From assembly GCF_014982715.1 (NCBI RefSeq), contig NZ_JADCJY010000001.1, positions 1,798,001 to 1,862,000 on the forward strand: a DNA stretch of 64,000 bases. The letters are read 5' to 3'. Positions 1-9,966 of the stretch are shown piece after piece. Each line of letters opens with the position of its first letter. Position 1 is the first letter of the stretch. The DNA is from Gallalistipes aquisgranensis (GTDB lineage Bacteria > Bacteroidota > Bacteroidia > Bacteroidales > Rikenellaceae). The position numbers and the translations under genes were made by a program. The notes beneath the pieces were generated by a model. It was not told where the DNA came from. It saw only the letters and a program-made list of their open reading frames with translations, and searched no databases.

Positions 1-1082
1 GGCTGGACACCCTACGGGCCAAAGCCGAAAGCGACCGGGAGGAGCTGGAAAAATTGCAGGCCTCGTTCCGGGCGGAATTCCGTAACCTGGCCAACGACAT
101 TCTGGAGGAGAAGAGCAGACAGTTCAAACAGACGAGCCGCGAGTCGATGGAGGCCCTGCTCAAGCCGTTCGGCGATTCGATCACCGAGTTCAAGAGCCGG
201 GTGGAAGCCATCTACTCCGACGAGAACCAACAGCGGGGCGCCCTCAAAAACGAAATCCGCAACCTGCTCGACCTCAACCGCCGCATTACCGAAGAGACGA
301 CCAACCTGACCAACGCCCTGAAAGGAAACAGCAAAGTGCAGGGAGACTGGGGTGAGATGATTCTCGAAACCATTCTGGAGAGTTCGAACCTCGTGAACGG
401 CATCCACTACACCACCCAGCAGAACTTCAAGGACGAAGAGGGAAACAATCTGCGCCCGGACGTCGTGCTGAATCTGCCCGACAGCAAGCAAATCGTGATC
501 GACTCGAAAGTTTCACTCACGGCCTTCGTGAATTACGTCCATGCGGACGATGCCTCCGAACGGGACAAGGCGATGAAGGAGCACCTGCGTTCGGTGCGCG
601 CCCACGTGGACGAGTTGGGATGCAAAAGCTACCAGTCGCTGGTCAATTCGCCCGATTTCGTCATCATGTTCATCCCCAACGAACCGGCCTTTCTGGCCGC
701 TCTCCAAGGCGACCCGTCAATCTGGGGCGACGCCTATCGCCGGAAGGTCATCATCAGCAGCCCGACCAATCTGTTCGCCCTGCTCAAAATTGTGGACGAC
801 CTCTGGAAACGCGACAACCAGAGCAAAAACGCACTGGCCATCGCCCGCGAGGGAGCCAATCTGTACGACAAATTCGTAGGCTTCGCAGAGACCCTGCTCG
901 ACATCGGAAAGAACCTCGACACCGCTTCCCGCAACTACGAGAAGGCGATGGGGCAACTCAAAACCGGCAAGGGCAATCTGATCGCCCGCAGCGAAAAACT
1001 GCGGGAAATGGGGGTAAAAGCAACGAAAAGCCTCCCCTCCGCACTGAACGATTACGAAGAGGACTCGCTGAAGATAGAGTGA
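1..1082 (+). CDS. rmuC: DNA recombination protein RmuC (5' end outside window)
   Basis: The reading frame is open from base 3 to the stop at 1080-1082, so the gene starts upstream of the window and only about 359 codons are visible. The first visible part is charged and helical, fitting the coiled coil before the RmuC domain. Later stretches are typical of the family: QGDWGEMILETILE, then RPDVVLNLPDSKQIVIDSKVS, which resembles the PD-(D/E)XK-like core. RmuC proteins limit recombination between inverted repeats and are predicted nucleases. The first ATG/TTG inside the window (TTG at 54) is not the real start. The gene converges with cdaA; the 137-bp gap between them shows no clear terminator. 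Confidence 0.9.
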   Translation, partial: LDTLRAKAESDREELEKLQASFRAEFRNLANDILEEKSRQFKQTSRESMEALLKPFGDSITEFKSRVEAIYSDENQQRGALKNEIRNLLDLNRRITEETTNLTNALKGNSKVQGDWGEMILETILESSNLVNGIHYTTQQNFKDEEGNNLRPDVVLNLPDSKQIVIDSKVSLTAFVNYVHADDASERDKAMKEHLRSVRAHVDELGCKSYQSLVNSPDFVIMFIPNEPAFLAALQGDPSIWGDAYRRKVIISSPTNLFALLKIVDDLWKRDNQSKNALAIAREGANLYDKFVGFAETLLDIGKNLDTASRNYEKAMGQLKTGKGNLIARSEKLREMGVKATKSLPSALNDYEEDSLKIE

Positions 1083-1219
1083 CCGACTTTCCCTGAACGC
1101 ACCGGTCGCAACGATTCCATTTCCGGAGCAGCGTCGTTTTCAACCATACCGATTGATACAATCTCTCACTCCCCACAGGAAAAAGAAGCGGTGTCCCAAC
1201 CGGCCAAGTCCTCCGGAAA

Positions 1220-1993
1220 CTATGCGGCGCTTTTCAGCAACTCCGCCTGCAACTGGGCCGTGGAGAGGTTCGAATGCATTTCGCCGTTCCGGGCGACCGA
1301 GATATGCCCCGTCTCTTCGGAGACCACCACCACCAGTGCATCGCACACTTCGCTCACACCCAGCGCAGCCCGATGGCGCATCCCGTAAGAGACGGGAACC
1401 TCCTGTTGGGTGGAGGGAAGAACACACTTGGCCGCGACGATCCGGCCGTCGTTGATGATGACGGCCCCGTCATGGAGCGGCGAATTTTTGAAGAAGATGT
1501 TTTTCAGCAGGGACGAGGAGATTCTCGCGTCGATGGAGATACCCGTCTCCGCAATGACCGACAGGTCGCTCTTCTGCTGGATAACGATCAGGGCCCCGGT
1601 TTTCGTATCTGACATGTCGCCACACGCCTTAACGATGGGGCTCACGTATTCCAGATGGTCGTTGTGATACTCGTGCATGTCGAACAGCCGTCCCAGAAAC
1701 GAATCCCTGTGCTGGTTGCTGCGCGTACCGATCAGGTGGAGGAACCGCCGTATCTCGGGCTGGAACACCACGATCAGGGCGATGACGCCCACCCCGATGA
1801 TATGCCCCAGAATAGCGGATAACAGCTCCATATTGAGCGCCTTGACCACCACCCAAAGCAGGTAGATCAACAGGATTCCCGTAAGAATACTCGGCGTGTG
1901 CGTGCCTTTGGTTACCTTGTAAAGGTAATACATGATCGTCGCCACCACCACGATGTCGATGACGTCGATCACTGTTATCTGGATAAAGTCCAT
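1220..1993 (-). CDS. cdaA: Diadenylate cyclase CdaA (c-di-AMP synthase)
   Basis: Makes cyclic di-AMP from two ATP at the inner membrane. The 257-residue product has three hydrophobic helices in residues 1-78, then a DisA_N domain with the two signature motifs DGA (175-177) and RHR (206-208). I chose the ATG at 1993 (MDFIQITVID) over an upstream in-frame start at 2062. A promoter-like box at 2016-2023 puts transcription start near 2011, and the extra N-terminal residues overlap the secDF terminator. The gene lies just downstream of secDF on the same strand but behind a terminator, so it is probably transcribed on its own. Confidence 0.93.
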   Translation of the reverse strand: MDFIQITVIDVIDIVVVATIMYYLYKVTKGTHTPSILTGILLIYLLWVVVKALNMELLSAILGHIIGVGVIALIVVFQPEIRRFLHLIGTRSNQHRDSFLGRLFDMHEYHNDHLEYVSPIVKACGDMSDTKTGALIVIQQKSDLSVIAETGISIDARISSSLLKNIFFKNSPLHDGAVIINDGRIVAAKCVLPSTQQEVPVSYGMRHRAALGVSEVCDALVVVVSEETGHISVARNGEMHSNLSTAQLQAELLKSAA

Positions 1994-2015
1994 ATGAATT
2001 TCGGTAAGCGTTGGG

Positions 2016-2049
2016 CAAATATACGAATTAATCTCGATAACCGGGCAAA
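2016..2049 (-). promoter_or_regulatory. Promoter of cdaA
   Basis: Read on the minus strand, TATATTTG (2016-2023) matches the Bacteroidetes -7 consensus TAnnTTTG. A TTTG 22 nt upstream (2046-2049) is a possible -33 element, with slightly long spacing. It gives a leader of about 17 nt before the ATG at 1993. The -33 element lies in the U-tract of the secDF terminator. Confidence 0.6.
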
Positions 2050-2083
2050 AAAACGGGGACACTCCTCTTATGGAATGTCCCCG
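2047..2083 (-). terminator. Intrinsic terminator of secDF
   Basis: On the minus strand an inverted repeat (CGGGGACATTCC / GGAGTGTCCCCG, one mismatch, loop near 2066-2071) is followed by seven T. It sits 20 bp after the secDF stop codon. Confidence 0.8.
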
Positions 2084-2103
2084 TATTCGGCATTCGGAAA
2101 GAC

Positions 2104-5100
2104 TTACGCCTTGACGGCTTTCGCCTCTTTGCGGCGGATCATATCGTAGGCTATCGGCGTTGCGATGAAGACCGAGGAATAAGTACCCACGATCACACCG
2201 AACATCAGCGCGAAGACGAACCCGCGGATCACCTCACCTCCGAAGAGGAAGATGGCCAGCAACACGACGATGGTCGTACCCGACGTATTCATCGTACGGG
2301 CCAGCGTGGTGTTGATCGCCGCGTTGATATTGTTCTTTATATTCATTTTCGGATAGAGCGTCTGGTACTCGCGGATACGGTCGAAGATCACCACCTTGTC
2401 GTTGATCGAATAACCGATGATGGTCAAGATCGCGGCAATGAACGACTGGTCCACCTCCAGGTTGAACGGCATGAATCCATGCAGCAGAGAGAAGATACCG
2501 ATCGTCAGGAATGCATCGTGCCCCAGCGAGATCACGCTACCCATACCCCACTGCCAGCGCTTGAAACGGAACACGATATAGAGCCCGATGGCCAGCAGAG
2601 AGAAAATCACGGCGATGATGGCGTTGACCTTGATGTCGTGCGCAACGCTCGGTCCCACCTTGTCGGCCGAGATGATACCGTAAGGATTGGTGGCCGTGGT
2701 GGCGAACTCCTCGAACGTAACGGGCGTAACGAACAGGGAACCCAGCGACTTGTAGAGCAGACCCTCTACCTTGGCGGTAGCGTCCTGGCTCTGATCGTCG
2801 AACATGTACTGCGTCACGATACGCATCTGGTTCTCGGGACCGAACTGTTTCACCTCGAAACTCTTGGTCGCATCGTCGCCCTCTTCCTGTGCGAAGCCTT
2901 CCTCCAGAGCCGAACGCACCTGATTGGCCGTCACGTTCTGGTCGAAACGCACGACGAAAGCACGGCCTCCGGAGAAGTCCACGCCGTAATTCAGTCCGCG
3001 CGTAAAGAGCGATACCAGCGAAACCAGCACCAGCGCACCCGAAATGATGTAGGAGAACTTTCGCTTGTCGATGAAGTTGATATGCGTATTGGCGAGGAAA
3101 TTCACCGTCAGTTTGTTCGAGAAACGGATGTTCACACCCTTTTCCAGCATGGCCACGAAGATCAGACGGGTGATGAAGATCGCCGTAAAGAGCGAGGTGA
3201 TGATACCGATGATCAGCGTCGTGGCGAAGCCCTGTACGGGACCCGTTCCGAAGATGAAGAGCACGATACCCGTCAGCAGCGTAGTGACGTTACCGTCGAT
3301 AATGGCCGAATAGGCGTTCTTGAATCCGTCGGCGATCGAAAGGCTCAGCCCCTTGCCGGCCTTGATCTCCTCCTTGACGCGTTCGTAGATAATCACGTTC
3401 GCATCCACGGCCATACCCATGGTCAGCACGATACCGGCCAGACCGGGCAGGGTCAGCACGGCCCCGAACGAGGTGAGCACGCCGAACAGGAAGAAGAGGT
3501 TGGTCACCAGTGCGATATTGGCCACCAGACCCGCCGTGTTATAGAAGAAGAGCATGTAGAGCAACACCAGAACGAAAGCGATCACGAAGGACATCATACC
3601 CGCATTGATCGACTCCCGACCCAGCGAAGGACCTACCACCGTATCCTGGATGATACGTGCGGGAGCAGGCAGTTTGCCCGACCGCAGCACATTGGCGAGG
3701 TCCTTCGCCTCCTGGATGGTGAAATTGCCCGTGATCGACGAACGACCGCCGGCGATGGCTCCGTTCACACGCGGAGCGGAATAGACATAACCGTCCAGCA
3801 CGATGGCGATGCAACTTCCCACGTTATCGGCGGTCAGACGCTCCCAGATACGGGCTCCGGTACCGTTCATCACCATCGACACCTCGGCCGTGGCAGCCTG
3901 CTGCTGATAGTCCTCCTTAGCCTCGACGACGACGCCACCGTCCAGCGGAGCCTTTCCGTCGCGCGTGTTAGCCTTGATCGCATAGAGTTCGAAAATATTG
4001 CCGGCGGCATCCACCGGTTTCACGCCCCACAGCAACTTGATGTCGCGCGGAAGGATGGCTCGCACGGCCGGCAGGCCCAGATATGCGTTCACGGCAGCCG
4101 TATCCGCAGCCAGCGCATGGCCGATCACCGGACCCTGTCCGATCTGTCCGCTCTGCGGATCGGCGATCGGGCTCATCTTGGCATACAGGGGATACATCGC
4201 GGCGATATCCTCCTGCCCTTTCAGCGAATCGGATGCGCCCTGGTCCATCTGGGCCAGCAGCTCCACACTCTCGGTGGTGTCGCCGGACTGCACCGTCTCG
4301 GTCTCCTCCACCGTCACCTCTTCCGCCCGGGCGGGGGCCACAGCCTTCTGGGCCTCCCGGTATTCACGGATGATCTGGTTGGCCTGATTCAGCAGGGGAT
4401 AGATCTCCGTATTGTCGTACGTGGCCCAGAACTCCAGCGAGGCGGTTCCCTGCAACAGTTTGCGCACGCGCTCGGGCTCCTTGATACCGGGAAGCTCGAC
4501 CAGAATACGGCCCGAATTCTCCAGACGCTGGATATTGGGCTGCGTCACACCGAAACGGTCGATACGGTTGCGCAGCACATTGAACGAGTTCTCGATGGCA
4601 CCCTCGGTCTGTTCGCGGAGTACCCTCACCACTTCGGCATTGGTGCTGTTGGCCGTGATCACCTCCCGCAACTCGGGCGTATTGAAGATATACGCCAGAC
4701 GGCCGCCGCCGGAAAGCTGCTCGTAGGCACGGGCGAAAAGGGTGATATAATCGTCGGTACTGTTCTTCTGATCCTCGCGGGCCTGGGCGAGCGCCTGGTT
4801 GAAGATCGGGTCCTTGCTGTCGTTGGACAGGGCACGGACCACATCTTCCACGGCGATCTCCAGCATGACGTTCATACCGCCCCGAAGGTCGAGTCCCAGG
4901 TTAATCTCCTTCTCCTTACACTCCTTGTAGTTGAATTTGATAAAACCCAGATTGTAAACCGTCTGCGACTTCACGGAGTCCAGATAGGCCTGTTCCCTGG
5001 CCGCATCGCCTCCGGCGTAGGCAGCCGCTTTACGTTCGACCCGCTGGGTCACGAACGTGAAGGAGAGCTGGTAAGCGCAGGCGATGGCCAGTACGATTGC

Positions 5101-5130
5101 CAACAGTTTAAGTGCACCTTTGTTCTGCAT
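2104..5130 (-). CDS. secDF: Protein translocase SecDF (fused SecD-SecF)
   Basis: Inner-membrane RND-type subunit that uses the proton gradient to help Sec-dependent export. The 1008-residue protein joins SecD (about 1-620) and SecF (about 660-1000), as is usual in Bacteroidetes. Visible SecD signatures are LDLRGGMNVMLEI near residue 80 and the TM4 stretch MGMAVDANVIIYERVKEE. The SecF half has YGVDFSGGRAFVVRF and GYSINDKVVIFDRIRE. A Glu/Thr-rich insert sits in the SecD periplasmic domain (about 275-310). The start is the ATG at 5130, 50 bp downstream of a good -7 box. Confidence 0.97.
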   Translation of the reverse strand: MQNKGALKLLAIVLAIACAYQLSFTFVTQRVERKAAAYAGGDAAREQAYLDSVKSQTVYNLGFIKFNYKECKEKEINLGLDLRGGMNVMLEIAVEDVVRALSNDSKDPIFNQALAQAREDQKNSTDDYITLFARAYEQLSGGGRLAYIFNTPELREVITANSTNAEVVRVLREQTEGAIENSFNVLRNRIDRFGVTQPNIQRLENSGRILVELPGIKEPERVRKLLQGTASLEFWATYDNTEIYPLLNQANQIIREYREAQKAVAPARAEEVTVEETETVQSGDTTESVELLAQMDQGASDSLKGQEDIAAMYPLYAKMSPIADPQSGQIGQGPVIGHALAADTAAVNAYLGLPAVRAILPRDIKLLWGVKPVDAAGNIFELYAIKANTRDGKAPLDGGVVVEAKEDYQQQAATAEVSMVMNGTGARIWERLTADNVGSCIAIVLDGYVYSAPRVNGAIAGGRSSITGNFTIQEAKDLANVLRSGKLPAPARIIQDTVVGPSLGRESINAGMMSFVIAFVLVLLYMLFFYNTAGLVANIALVTNLFFLFGVLTSFGAVLTLPGLAGIVLTMGMAVDANVIIYERVKEEIKAGKGLSLSIADGFKNAYSAIIDGNVTTLLTGIVLFIFGTGPVQGFATTLIIGIITSLFTAIFITRLIFVAMLEKGVNIRFSNKLTVNFLANTHINFIDKRKFSYIISGALVLVSLVSLFTRGLNYGVDFSGGRAFVVRFDQNVTANQVRSALEEGFAQEEGDDATKSFEVKQFGPENQMRIVTQYMFDDQSQDATAKVEGLLYKSLGSLFVTPVTFEEFATTATNPYGIISADKVGPSVAHDIKVNAIIAVIFSLLAIGLYIVFRFKRWQWGMGSVISLGHDAFLTIGIFSLLHGFMPFNLEVDQSFIAAILTIIGYSINDKVVIFDRIREYQTLYPKMNIKNNINAAINTTLARTMNTSGTTIVVLLAIFLFGGEVIRGFVFALMFGVIVGTYSSVFIATPIAYDMIRRKEAKAVKA

Positions 5131-5180
5131 GTCGAAATGTTTATTTTGAAATTATTTAAGTTTAGCAGTCCGTTAGAGCG

Positions 5181-5210
5181 CAAAAGTATATATTTTTTTG
5201 CGAAATACAA
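5181..5210 (-). promoter_or_regulatory. Promoter of secDF
   Basis: On the minus strand: TTG (5208-5210), 19 nt, then TACTTTTG (5181-5188), a full match to TAnnTTTG. The predicted leader is about 45 nt. Confidence 0.7.
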
Positions 5211-5309
5211 TATAAATGCGACAGAAATAAGAGCGGCCCCAGCATAAATTCAACGGCACGGAAACGCACCGGGAGCCCCCGTACGCCCGGCTTCCGTACG
5301 GCGTACGGC

Positions 5310-5338
5310 AAAGAAAAGCCGGCCCCGAAAGGGCCGGC
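5310..5338 (-). terminator. Intrinsic terminator of the alpha/beta hydrolase gene
   Basis: GCCGGCCC (5318-5325) pairs with GGGCCGGC (5331-5338) around a short loop. On the minus strand the stem is followed by TTTTCTTTG. It lies 18 bp beyond the hydrolase stop. Confidence 0.75.
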
Positions 5339-5356
5339 AGGAAACCCGTCCTTCCG

Positions 5357-6322
5357 TCAGGGCATATACCGGTTCACGAAATCCCCGACCCGCCGCCCGT
5401 ACTCTGCCGGATCGTTCCAATAGGCCCGGGCATGGACCACTCCGGGCACGATCCACAACTCCTTGTCTCCGGGTTTGGCGTCGTAAAGCGGATAGACCAT
5501 GCGGGTGGGAACGAACGTATCGCGGTCGCCGTGGATGAACAGCATGGGGCGTTCGCACCGGGCCACCTGCCGCAGGGTGGAGGCCTCACGGAACCCCCAC
5601 CCCTCCCGCAGCCGGCAGTACAGATCGGCCGTATAGAGCAGGGGAAAGGCGGGCAGATGAAAACGACCTTTCAGTTCGCTCCCGAATTCGTCCCACACGG
5701 AGGTATAGCCGCAGTCTTCCACGAAACAGCGGACATTCCCGGGCAGTTCCTCCCCCGAGGTCATCATCGTCGTGGCGGCCCCCATAGAAATGCCGTGCAT
5801 CACAATCCGGCTGTCGCGGCCGAAACGGGAGAGGATCACCCCGATCCAACGCTTCATGTCCTCCCGGTCTTTCCAGCCCATGCAGACATACTTTCCCTCA
5901 CTCGTCCCGTGGGCCCGCAAATCCGGAAGCAGAACGTTGCATCCCAGTCCCTTGTTGTACATATACCCGAGCATCAGCATGCTCATGGCATTGTCCTGAT
6001 AGCCGTGCACGAGCAGGGCCGCGCGGTCGGTCGGCCGGGGTGCGGCGATGTAGAAGGCATGCAGCCGGAGCCCGTCGGCCGACGTGATAAAGGTATCCCG
6101 CAGACCGTCGCAACGATTCAGACTGTCGGCCCAGACCCGAATATCCGCATGGCGCATCATCCGGTCGTAAACCCGCCGGTGATCGCGGGCCTCGGGCTGG
6201 CTCAATAAAGCGTAATTGAACAGATAGACGCTACCGCTCACGACAGCCAGCACCACTACGGCTCCCGCTACGGCAAGCACCGTCCGCCACACTTTTTTTC
6301 TCTGGTTCCGTGCTCGTTTCAT
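5357..6322 (-). CDS. Membrane-anchored alpha/beta hydrolase (S33/Bem46-like)
   Basis: Serine hydrolase of unknown substrate. An N-terminal hydrophobic helix (about residues 12-38) probably anchors it, with the hydrolase domain outside the cytoplasm. The fold shows as LLVHGYQDN (oxyanion loop, near 104), the nucleophile elbow HGISMG with Ser179, an acid in HGDRDTF near 280 and a C-terminal His in GVVHARAY. The start is taken as the ATG at 6322 (MKRARNQRKK, a basic n-region); an in-frame start at 6349 adds nine non-conserved residues. It stands alone between terminators. The substrate could be an ester, lipid or peptide; the sequence does not decide. Confidence 0.8.
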   Translation of the reverse strand: MKRARNQRKKVWRTVLAVAGAVVVLAVVSGSVYLFNYALLSQPEARDHRRVYDRMMRHADIRVWADSLNRCDGLRDTFITSADGLRLHAFYIAAPRPTDRAALLVHGYQDNAMSMLMLGYMYNKGLGCNVLLPDLRAHGTSEGKYVCMGWKDREDMKRWIGVILSRFGRDSRIVMHGISMGAATTMMTSGEELPGNVRCFVEDCGYTSVWDEFGSELKGRFHLPAFPLLYTADLYCRLREGWGFREASTLRQVARCERPMLFIHGDRDTFVPTRMVYPLYDAKPGDKELWIVPGVVHARAYWNDPAEYGRRVGDFVNRYMP

Positions 6323-6401
6323 GTTTCCGGATTTCGGGGCACCGTCCACAGGCGCCGCCGGATTCGATCCTGCAAAATAAATACAAAAATCGGGACGGAC
6401 A

Positions 6402-6436
6402 AGAAAAAAAGGAGACGGTTCTGGGAAACCGTCTCC
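6402..6436 (-). terminator. Intrinsic terminator of dnaK
   Basis: GGAGACGGTT (6411-6420) and AACCGTCTCC (6427-6436) form a 10-bp stem with a 6-nt loop. On the minus strand it is followed by a run of T. T residues also follow on the plus strand, so it may work in both directions. Confidence 0.85.
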
Positions 6437-6462
6437 TTTTTCGCGTCAATCAATTCCGCCAA

Positions 6463-8385
6463 TTATTTGACTTCCTCAAACTCCACGTCGGTCACGTTGT
6501 CGCTGTCGGTCTTGCCGGCATTGCCGGAAGCCCCCTGAGTGCCCGCACCGGCCTGCGCACCGGCCTCCTGTGCGCCGGGCTGAGCCTGCTGTGCGGAGTA
6601 AATATCCTGCGACGCAGCCTGCCATGCGTTGTTGAGCTCGGTCGTGGCGCTGTCGATTTCACCGACATTGCCGGACTTGTGCGCATCCTTCAGCTTGGCC
6701 AGAGCGCCTTCGATCGCGGATTTCTTGTCAGCGGGAATCTTGTCACCGTACTCCTTGAACTGCTTCTCGGTGGAGAAGATCATACTGTCGGCGGCATTGA
6801 TCTTGTCGATCCGCTCGCGCTCCTCCTTATCCTTGGCCTCGTTGGCCTTGGCCTCGTCGCGCATCCGCTGAATCTCCTGTTCGGTCAAACCCGAAGAAGC
6901 CTCGATCCGGATTTTCTGCTCCTTGCCCGTTCCCTTATCCTTGGCCGAAACATTCAGGATACCGTTGGCGTCGATATCGAACGTCACCTCGATCTGCGGC
7001 ACACCCCGCGGTGCGGCCGGAATTCCGTCGAGGTGGAACCGTCCGATGGTCTTGTTGTCGCGGGCCATGGGACGCTCGCCCTGGAGCACATGGATCTCCA
7101 CCGAAGGCTGGTTGTCGGCGGCCGTTGAGAAAGTTTCGCTCTTGCGGGTCGGGATGGTCGTATTGGCGTCGATCAGCCGCGTGAACACACCGCCCAGCGT
7201 CTCGATACCCAGCGACAGGGGGGTAACATCCAGCAGCAGCACGTCCTTCACCTCGCCGGTCAGCACACCGCCCTGAATGGCTGCGCCGATAGCGACCACC
7301 TCGTCGGGATTGACACCCTTGGAAGGCGTGCGGCCGAAGAACTCCTCGACCACCTTCTGAATGGCCGGGATACGGGTCGAACCGCCCACGAGAATCACCT
7401 CTCCGATCTGGTCCTTCGTATATCCGGCATCTTTCAGAGCCTGCTCGCAGGGTTTGATCGTGGCACGGATCAGATGGTCAGCCAACTGCTCGAACTTGGC
7501 CCGGGTCAGCGTCATCACCAGATGTTGCGGAATACCGTCCACCGGCATGATATAAGGCAGGTTGATCTCCGTAGAGGTCGAACTCGACAACTCAATCTTG
7601 GCTTTCTCGGCAGCCTCCTTCAGACGCTGCATGGCCATCGGGTCCTTACGCAGATCGACGTTATGCTTGCTTTTGAACTCCTCGGCCATCCAGTCGATAA
7701 TCACATGGTCGAAGTCGTCGCCGCCCAGATGGGTGTCGCCGTTGGTCGACTTCACCTCGAACACGCCGTCGCCCAACTCCAGAATGGAGATATCGAACGT
7801 ACCGCCGCCGAGGTCGTACACGGCGATCTTCATATCCTGGCTTTTCTTGTCCAGACCGTAAGCGAGCGCTGCGGCCGTAGGCTCGTTGATGATCCGGCGT
7901 ACGTTCAGGCCCGCGATCTGACCGGCCTCCTTGGTAGCCTGGCGCTGCGAATCGGAGAAGTAGGCGGGCACCGTGATGACGGCTTCCGAAACTTCCTGTC
8001 CCAGATAGTCCTCGGCCGTCTTTTTCATCTTCTGGAGAATGATGGCCGAAATCTCCTGAGGCGTGTACTGACGTCCGTCCACGTCCACCTTCGGCATGCC
8101 GCTCACGCAGTCCACCTTATAAGGTACGCGGTCGATATCCTTTTTCACCTGTTCGCAGGTCTCTCCCATGAACCGCTTGATCGAAAAGATCGTGTTCTTG
8201 GGGTTGGTGATAGCCTGCCGTTTGGCGGGATCGCCCACCTTCCGCTCGCCGCCGTCGGTGAACGCCACGATCGAAGGAGTCGTCCGGTGTCCCTCGCTGT
8301 TGGGAATCACCACGGGCTCGTTGCCCTCCATCACTGCCACGCAGGAGTTGGTCGTTCCTAAGTCAATTCCGATAATCTTTGCCAT
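6463..8385 (-). CDS. dnaK: Chaperone protein DnaK (Hsp70)
   Basis: ATP-dependent cytosolic chaperone. The 640-residue length is standard. The nucleotide-binding domain (1-385) opens with [17 protein letters not shown] and contains [15 protein letters not shown] and [13 protein letters not shown]. The substrate-binding domain follows (about 390-600). The C-terminus is a Gly/Ala/Gln-rich linker ending DVEFEEVK, the usual EEVD-like tail. No grpE or dnaJ is adjacent; the gene is alone between its terminator and a 360-bp upstream gap. I saw no CIRCE element upstream. Confidence 0.98.
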   Translation of the reverse strand: MAKIIGIDLGTTNSCVAVMEGNEPVVIPNSEGHRTTPSIVAFTDGGERKVGDPAKRQAITNPKNTIFSIKRFMGETCEQVKKDIDRVPYKVDCVSGMPKVDVDGRQYTPQEISAIILQKMKKTAEDYLGQEVSEAVITVPAYFSDSQRQATKEAGQIAGLNVRRIINEPTAAALAYGLDKKSQDMKIAVYDLGGGTFDISILELGDGVFEVKSTNGDTHLGGDDFDHVIIDWMAEEFKSKHNVDLRKDPMAMQRLKEAAEKAKIELSSSTSTEINLPYIMPVDGIPQHLVMTLTRAKFEQLADHLIRATIKPCEQALKDAGYTKDQIGEVILVGGSTRIPAIQKVVEEFFGRTPSKGVNPDEVVAIGAAIQGGVLTGEVKDVLLLDVTPLSLGIETLGGVFTRLIDANTTIPTRKSETFSTAADNQPSVEIHVLQGERPMARDNKTIGRFHLDGIPAAPRGVPQIEVTFDIDANGILNVSAKDKGTGKEQKIRIEASSGLTEQEIQRMRDEAKANEAKDKEERERIDKINAADSMIFSTEKQFKEYGDKIPADKKSAIEGALAKLKDAHKSGNVGEIDSATTELNNAWQAASQDIYSAQQAQPGAQEAGAQAGAGTQGASGNAGKTDSDNVTDVEFEEVK

Positions 8386-8746
8386 AATGTCGTACTATTA
8401 TTAATTGTTATTTTCAATTTCAAAAACTACCCGAAAATCATCAATCTTTATGCCAAGGGCCATTTGCACAATTTTTGCAGCCCGAAACTGACAAAGCCGC
8501 TGTTTTTGGCAGACGGCATGACACGATCCCTGTCATTTCGACCGGAATGGTCCGACCCCGGGAAAAATCGTCGGTCCGGCAGCAGACTGCGGAGAGAAAA
8601 GGCAAATACCCGATTTTCGGCGAAAGTGTCCCGAATTGTTTTGATGTTAAGTTTTTTTTATTTAATTTTAAAAGCGGAATAAGGTCCGGAACGGACAGAG
8701 GGACCGGACACGACAGAAAACGGAACATCACTAAAACCTAACAGAT
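8386..8746 (+). other. Intergenic region between divergent dnaK and the HTH gene
   Basis: 361 bp with no convincing gene. The dnaK side is AT-rich and has only partial -7 matches (a TAGTTTTTG-like sequence near 8430 on the minus strand). The right side holds the promoter of the small HTH gene at 8640-8670. The central part (8460-8630) shows no feature I can name. Confidence 0.6.
8640..8670 (+). promoter_or_regulatory. Promoter of the small HTH gene
   Basis: TTTG (8640-8643), 19 nt, then TAATTTTA (8663-8670), which has one mismatch to TAnnTTTG. It lies about 75 nt upstream of the ATG at 8747. Confidence 0.5.
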
Positions 8747-8995
8747 ATGGTCATCACATTCAATGAATTGCGTCGTATCAAAGACAAGTTGCCCAGCGGC
8801 AGCTCGAAACGCATTGCAGACGAACTGAACATCGATGTCGACACGGTACGCAACTATTTCGGAGGCAGCCATTTCGAAGCGGGAGCCCCGGCAGGCGTAC
8901 ACTACGAAAAAGGCCCGGACGGCGGCGTGGTCACGCTGGACGACACCACGATTCTGGACGCTGCGATGCGGATACTGAACGAAGTCAGAGCCTGA
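8747..8995 (+). CDS. Small helix-turn-helix DNA-binding protein
   Basis: An 82-residue protein. Residues about 5-40 (FNELRRIKDKLPSGSSKRIA, then DELNIDVDTVRNYF) read as a helix-turn-helix: a Ser-rich turn precedes a helix, and 'DVDTVRNYF' fits a recognition helix. The C-terminal half is acidic with a short amphipathic end. I recall similar small proteins as conserved in Bacteroidales, usually annotated only as DNA-binding. Its targets are unknown. It has its own promoter and a terminator 40 bp downstream. Confidence 0.75.
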   Translation: MVITFNELRRIKDKLPSGSSKRIADELNIDVDTVRNYFGGSHFEAGAPAGVHYEKGPDGGVVTLDDTTILDAAMRILNEVRA

Positions 8996-9031
8996 ATCCG
9001 ATTGAAAAGTAAAAAGTAAAGGGTAAAAAAG

Positions 9032-9061
9032 AAAAAAGGCGCTCGGTCCCGAGCGCCTTTT
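9032..9061 (+). terminator. Bidirectional terminator between convergent genes
   Basis: GGCGCTCGG (9038-9046) pairs with CCGAGCGCC (9049-9057), flanked by A-rich sequence on the left and TTTT on the right. It can end both the HTH gene and the isomerase pseudogene. Confidence 0.75.
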
Positions 9062-9095
9062 CCATTGCATCTCTGCGGATAAAACCCGAAAGATG

Positions 9096-9927
9096 TTATT
9101 TGGTTCCGTCGCAGATACCACGGAAATAACCGATCGACTCCAATACGCCCGGCTGGGGATTTTCGGGATTTTTCTCGAATTCGAGACAAACCTTGCCTTT
9201 ATAACCGGTCTCCCGCAGTACTTTCAAAATCGGACGGTAGTCGATCACACCGCGGCCCATCTCCCACGTCTTGCCCTCTTTGGTGGGAGCGGACTCATCC
9301 TTGAAATGGATGTCGTAAATCCACTCCTTGTATTTCTTCAGTATCTCGGCATTATCCTCTCCGTAACGCACCGAGTGGCCCAGATCGAGGCAGATACCGA
9401 TCCCCTTGTTCGGGTCTTTCACCCGGTCGACCACCTCCTGGGCGTTGGGGAAAGCCTTGCTATCGGGACCGTGCGTATGGATGGCCACCTTGATGCCGGT
9501 CTCTTTCACCTTCTTTTCCACATAGGGCAGAAATTCGTAATCGGGTACGCCGATGAACATGTCGATTCCGTAACGTTTCACGTAATCGAACGCCTTGTCG
9601 ACCTGCTCCTTGCTTTTCATATAAATCGGGCCGAGAATATATCCCTCGATCCCGTAACCGGCCAGTTTCTGCTTGAAGGCGGCCATCTCCTCCGCCGTAC
9701 TCGTGAGGGGGTAGATGGAAATCCTTGATAGACATATACTTCACACCGGCCTGCTGTGCCATTTTCAATGCTTGGTCGATGTCGAATTTACGGTAGGTGT
9801 AACCGGCGATTCCGATATTGAAGTCGTCGGAACCCCGTTTTCCCTGCACCAGTTGAGCTCCGGCGGGCAGGGAGACCGTCAGAGCCAGCACGGCGATGGC
9901 CGCACGCATCCAATTTGTCTTTTTCAT
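9096..9927 (-). pseudogene. Secreted sugar-phosphate isomerase/epimerase (TIM barrel), frameshifted
   Basis: Two overlapping frames carry the two halves of one protein. The N-terminal half (from 9927) has a signal peptide ending LPAGAQ, then FNIGIAGYTYRKFDIDQAL and KYMSIKDFHLP. The C-terminal half (to 9096) runs from about MAAFKQKLAGYGIEGYI to the end, with the metal-site-like stretches AIHTHG and GICLDLGHS of AP endonuclease-2/xylose-isomerase-like barrels. The break is at a run of five G (9707-9711, plus strand). With four bases the frame reads HLPLTSTAEEMAAFK, giving an intact protein of about 276 residues. It is either a real single-base insertion or a sequencing error in the homopolymer. 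The substrate is unknown. Confidence 0.85.
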
Positions 9928-9966
9928 TTTCAGTCAGTTTATTTATGGTAAACAATAAAAAAATCG

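Noticed and set aside
2479-5247. A 922-codon open frame antisense to secDF
   Set aside because: It mirrors secDF codon usage and has no domain; secDF is certain.
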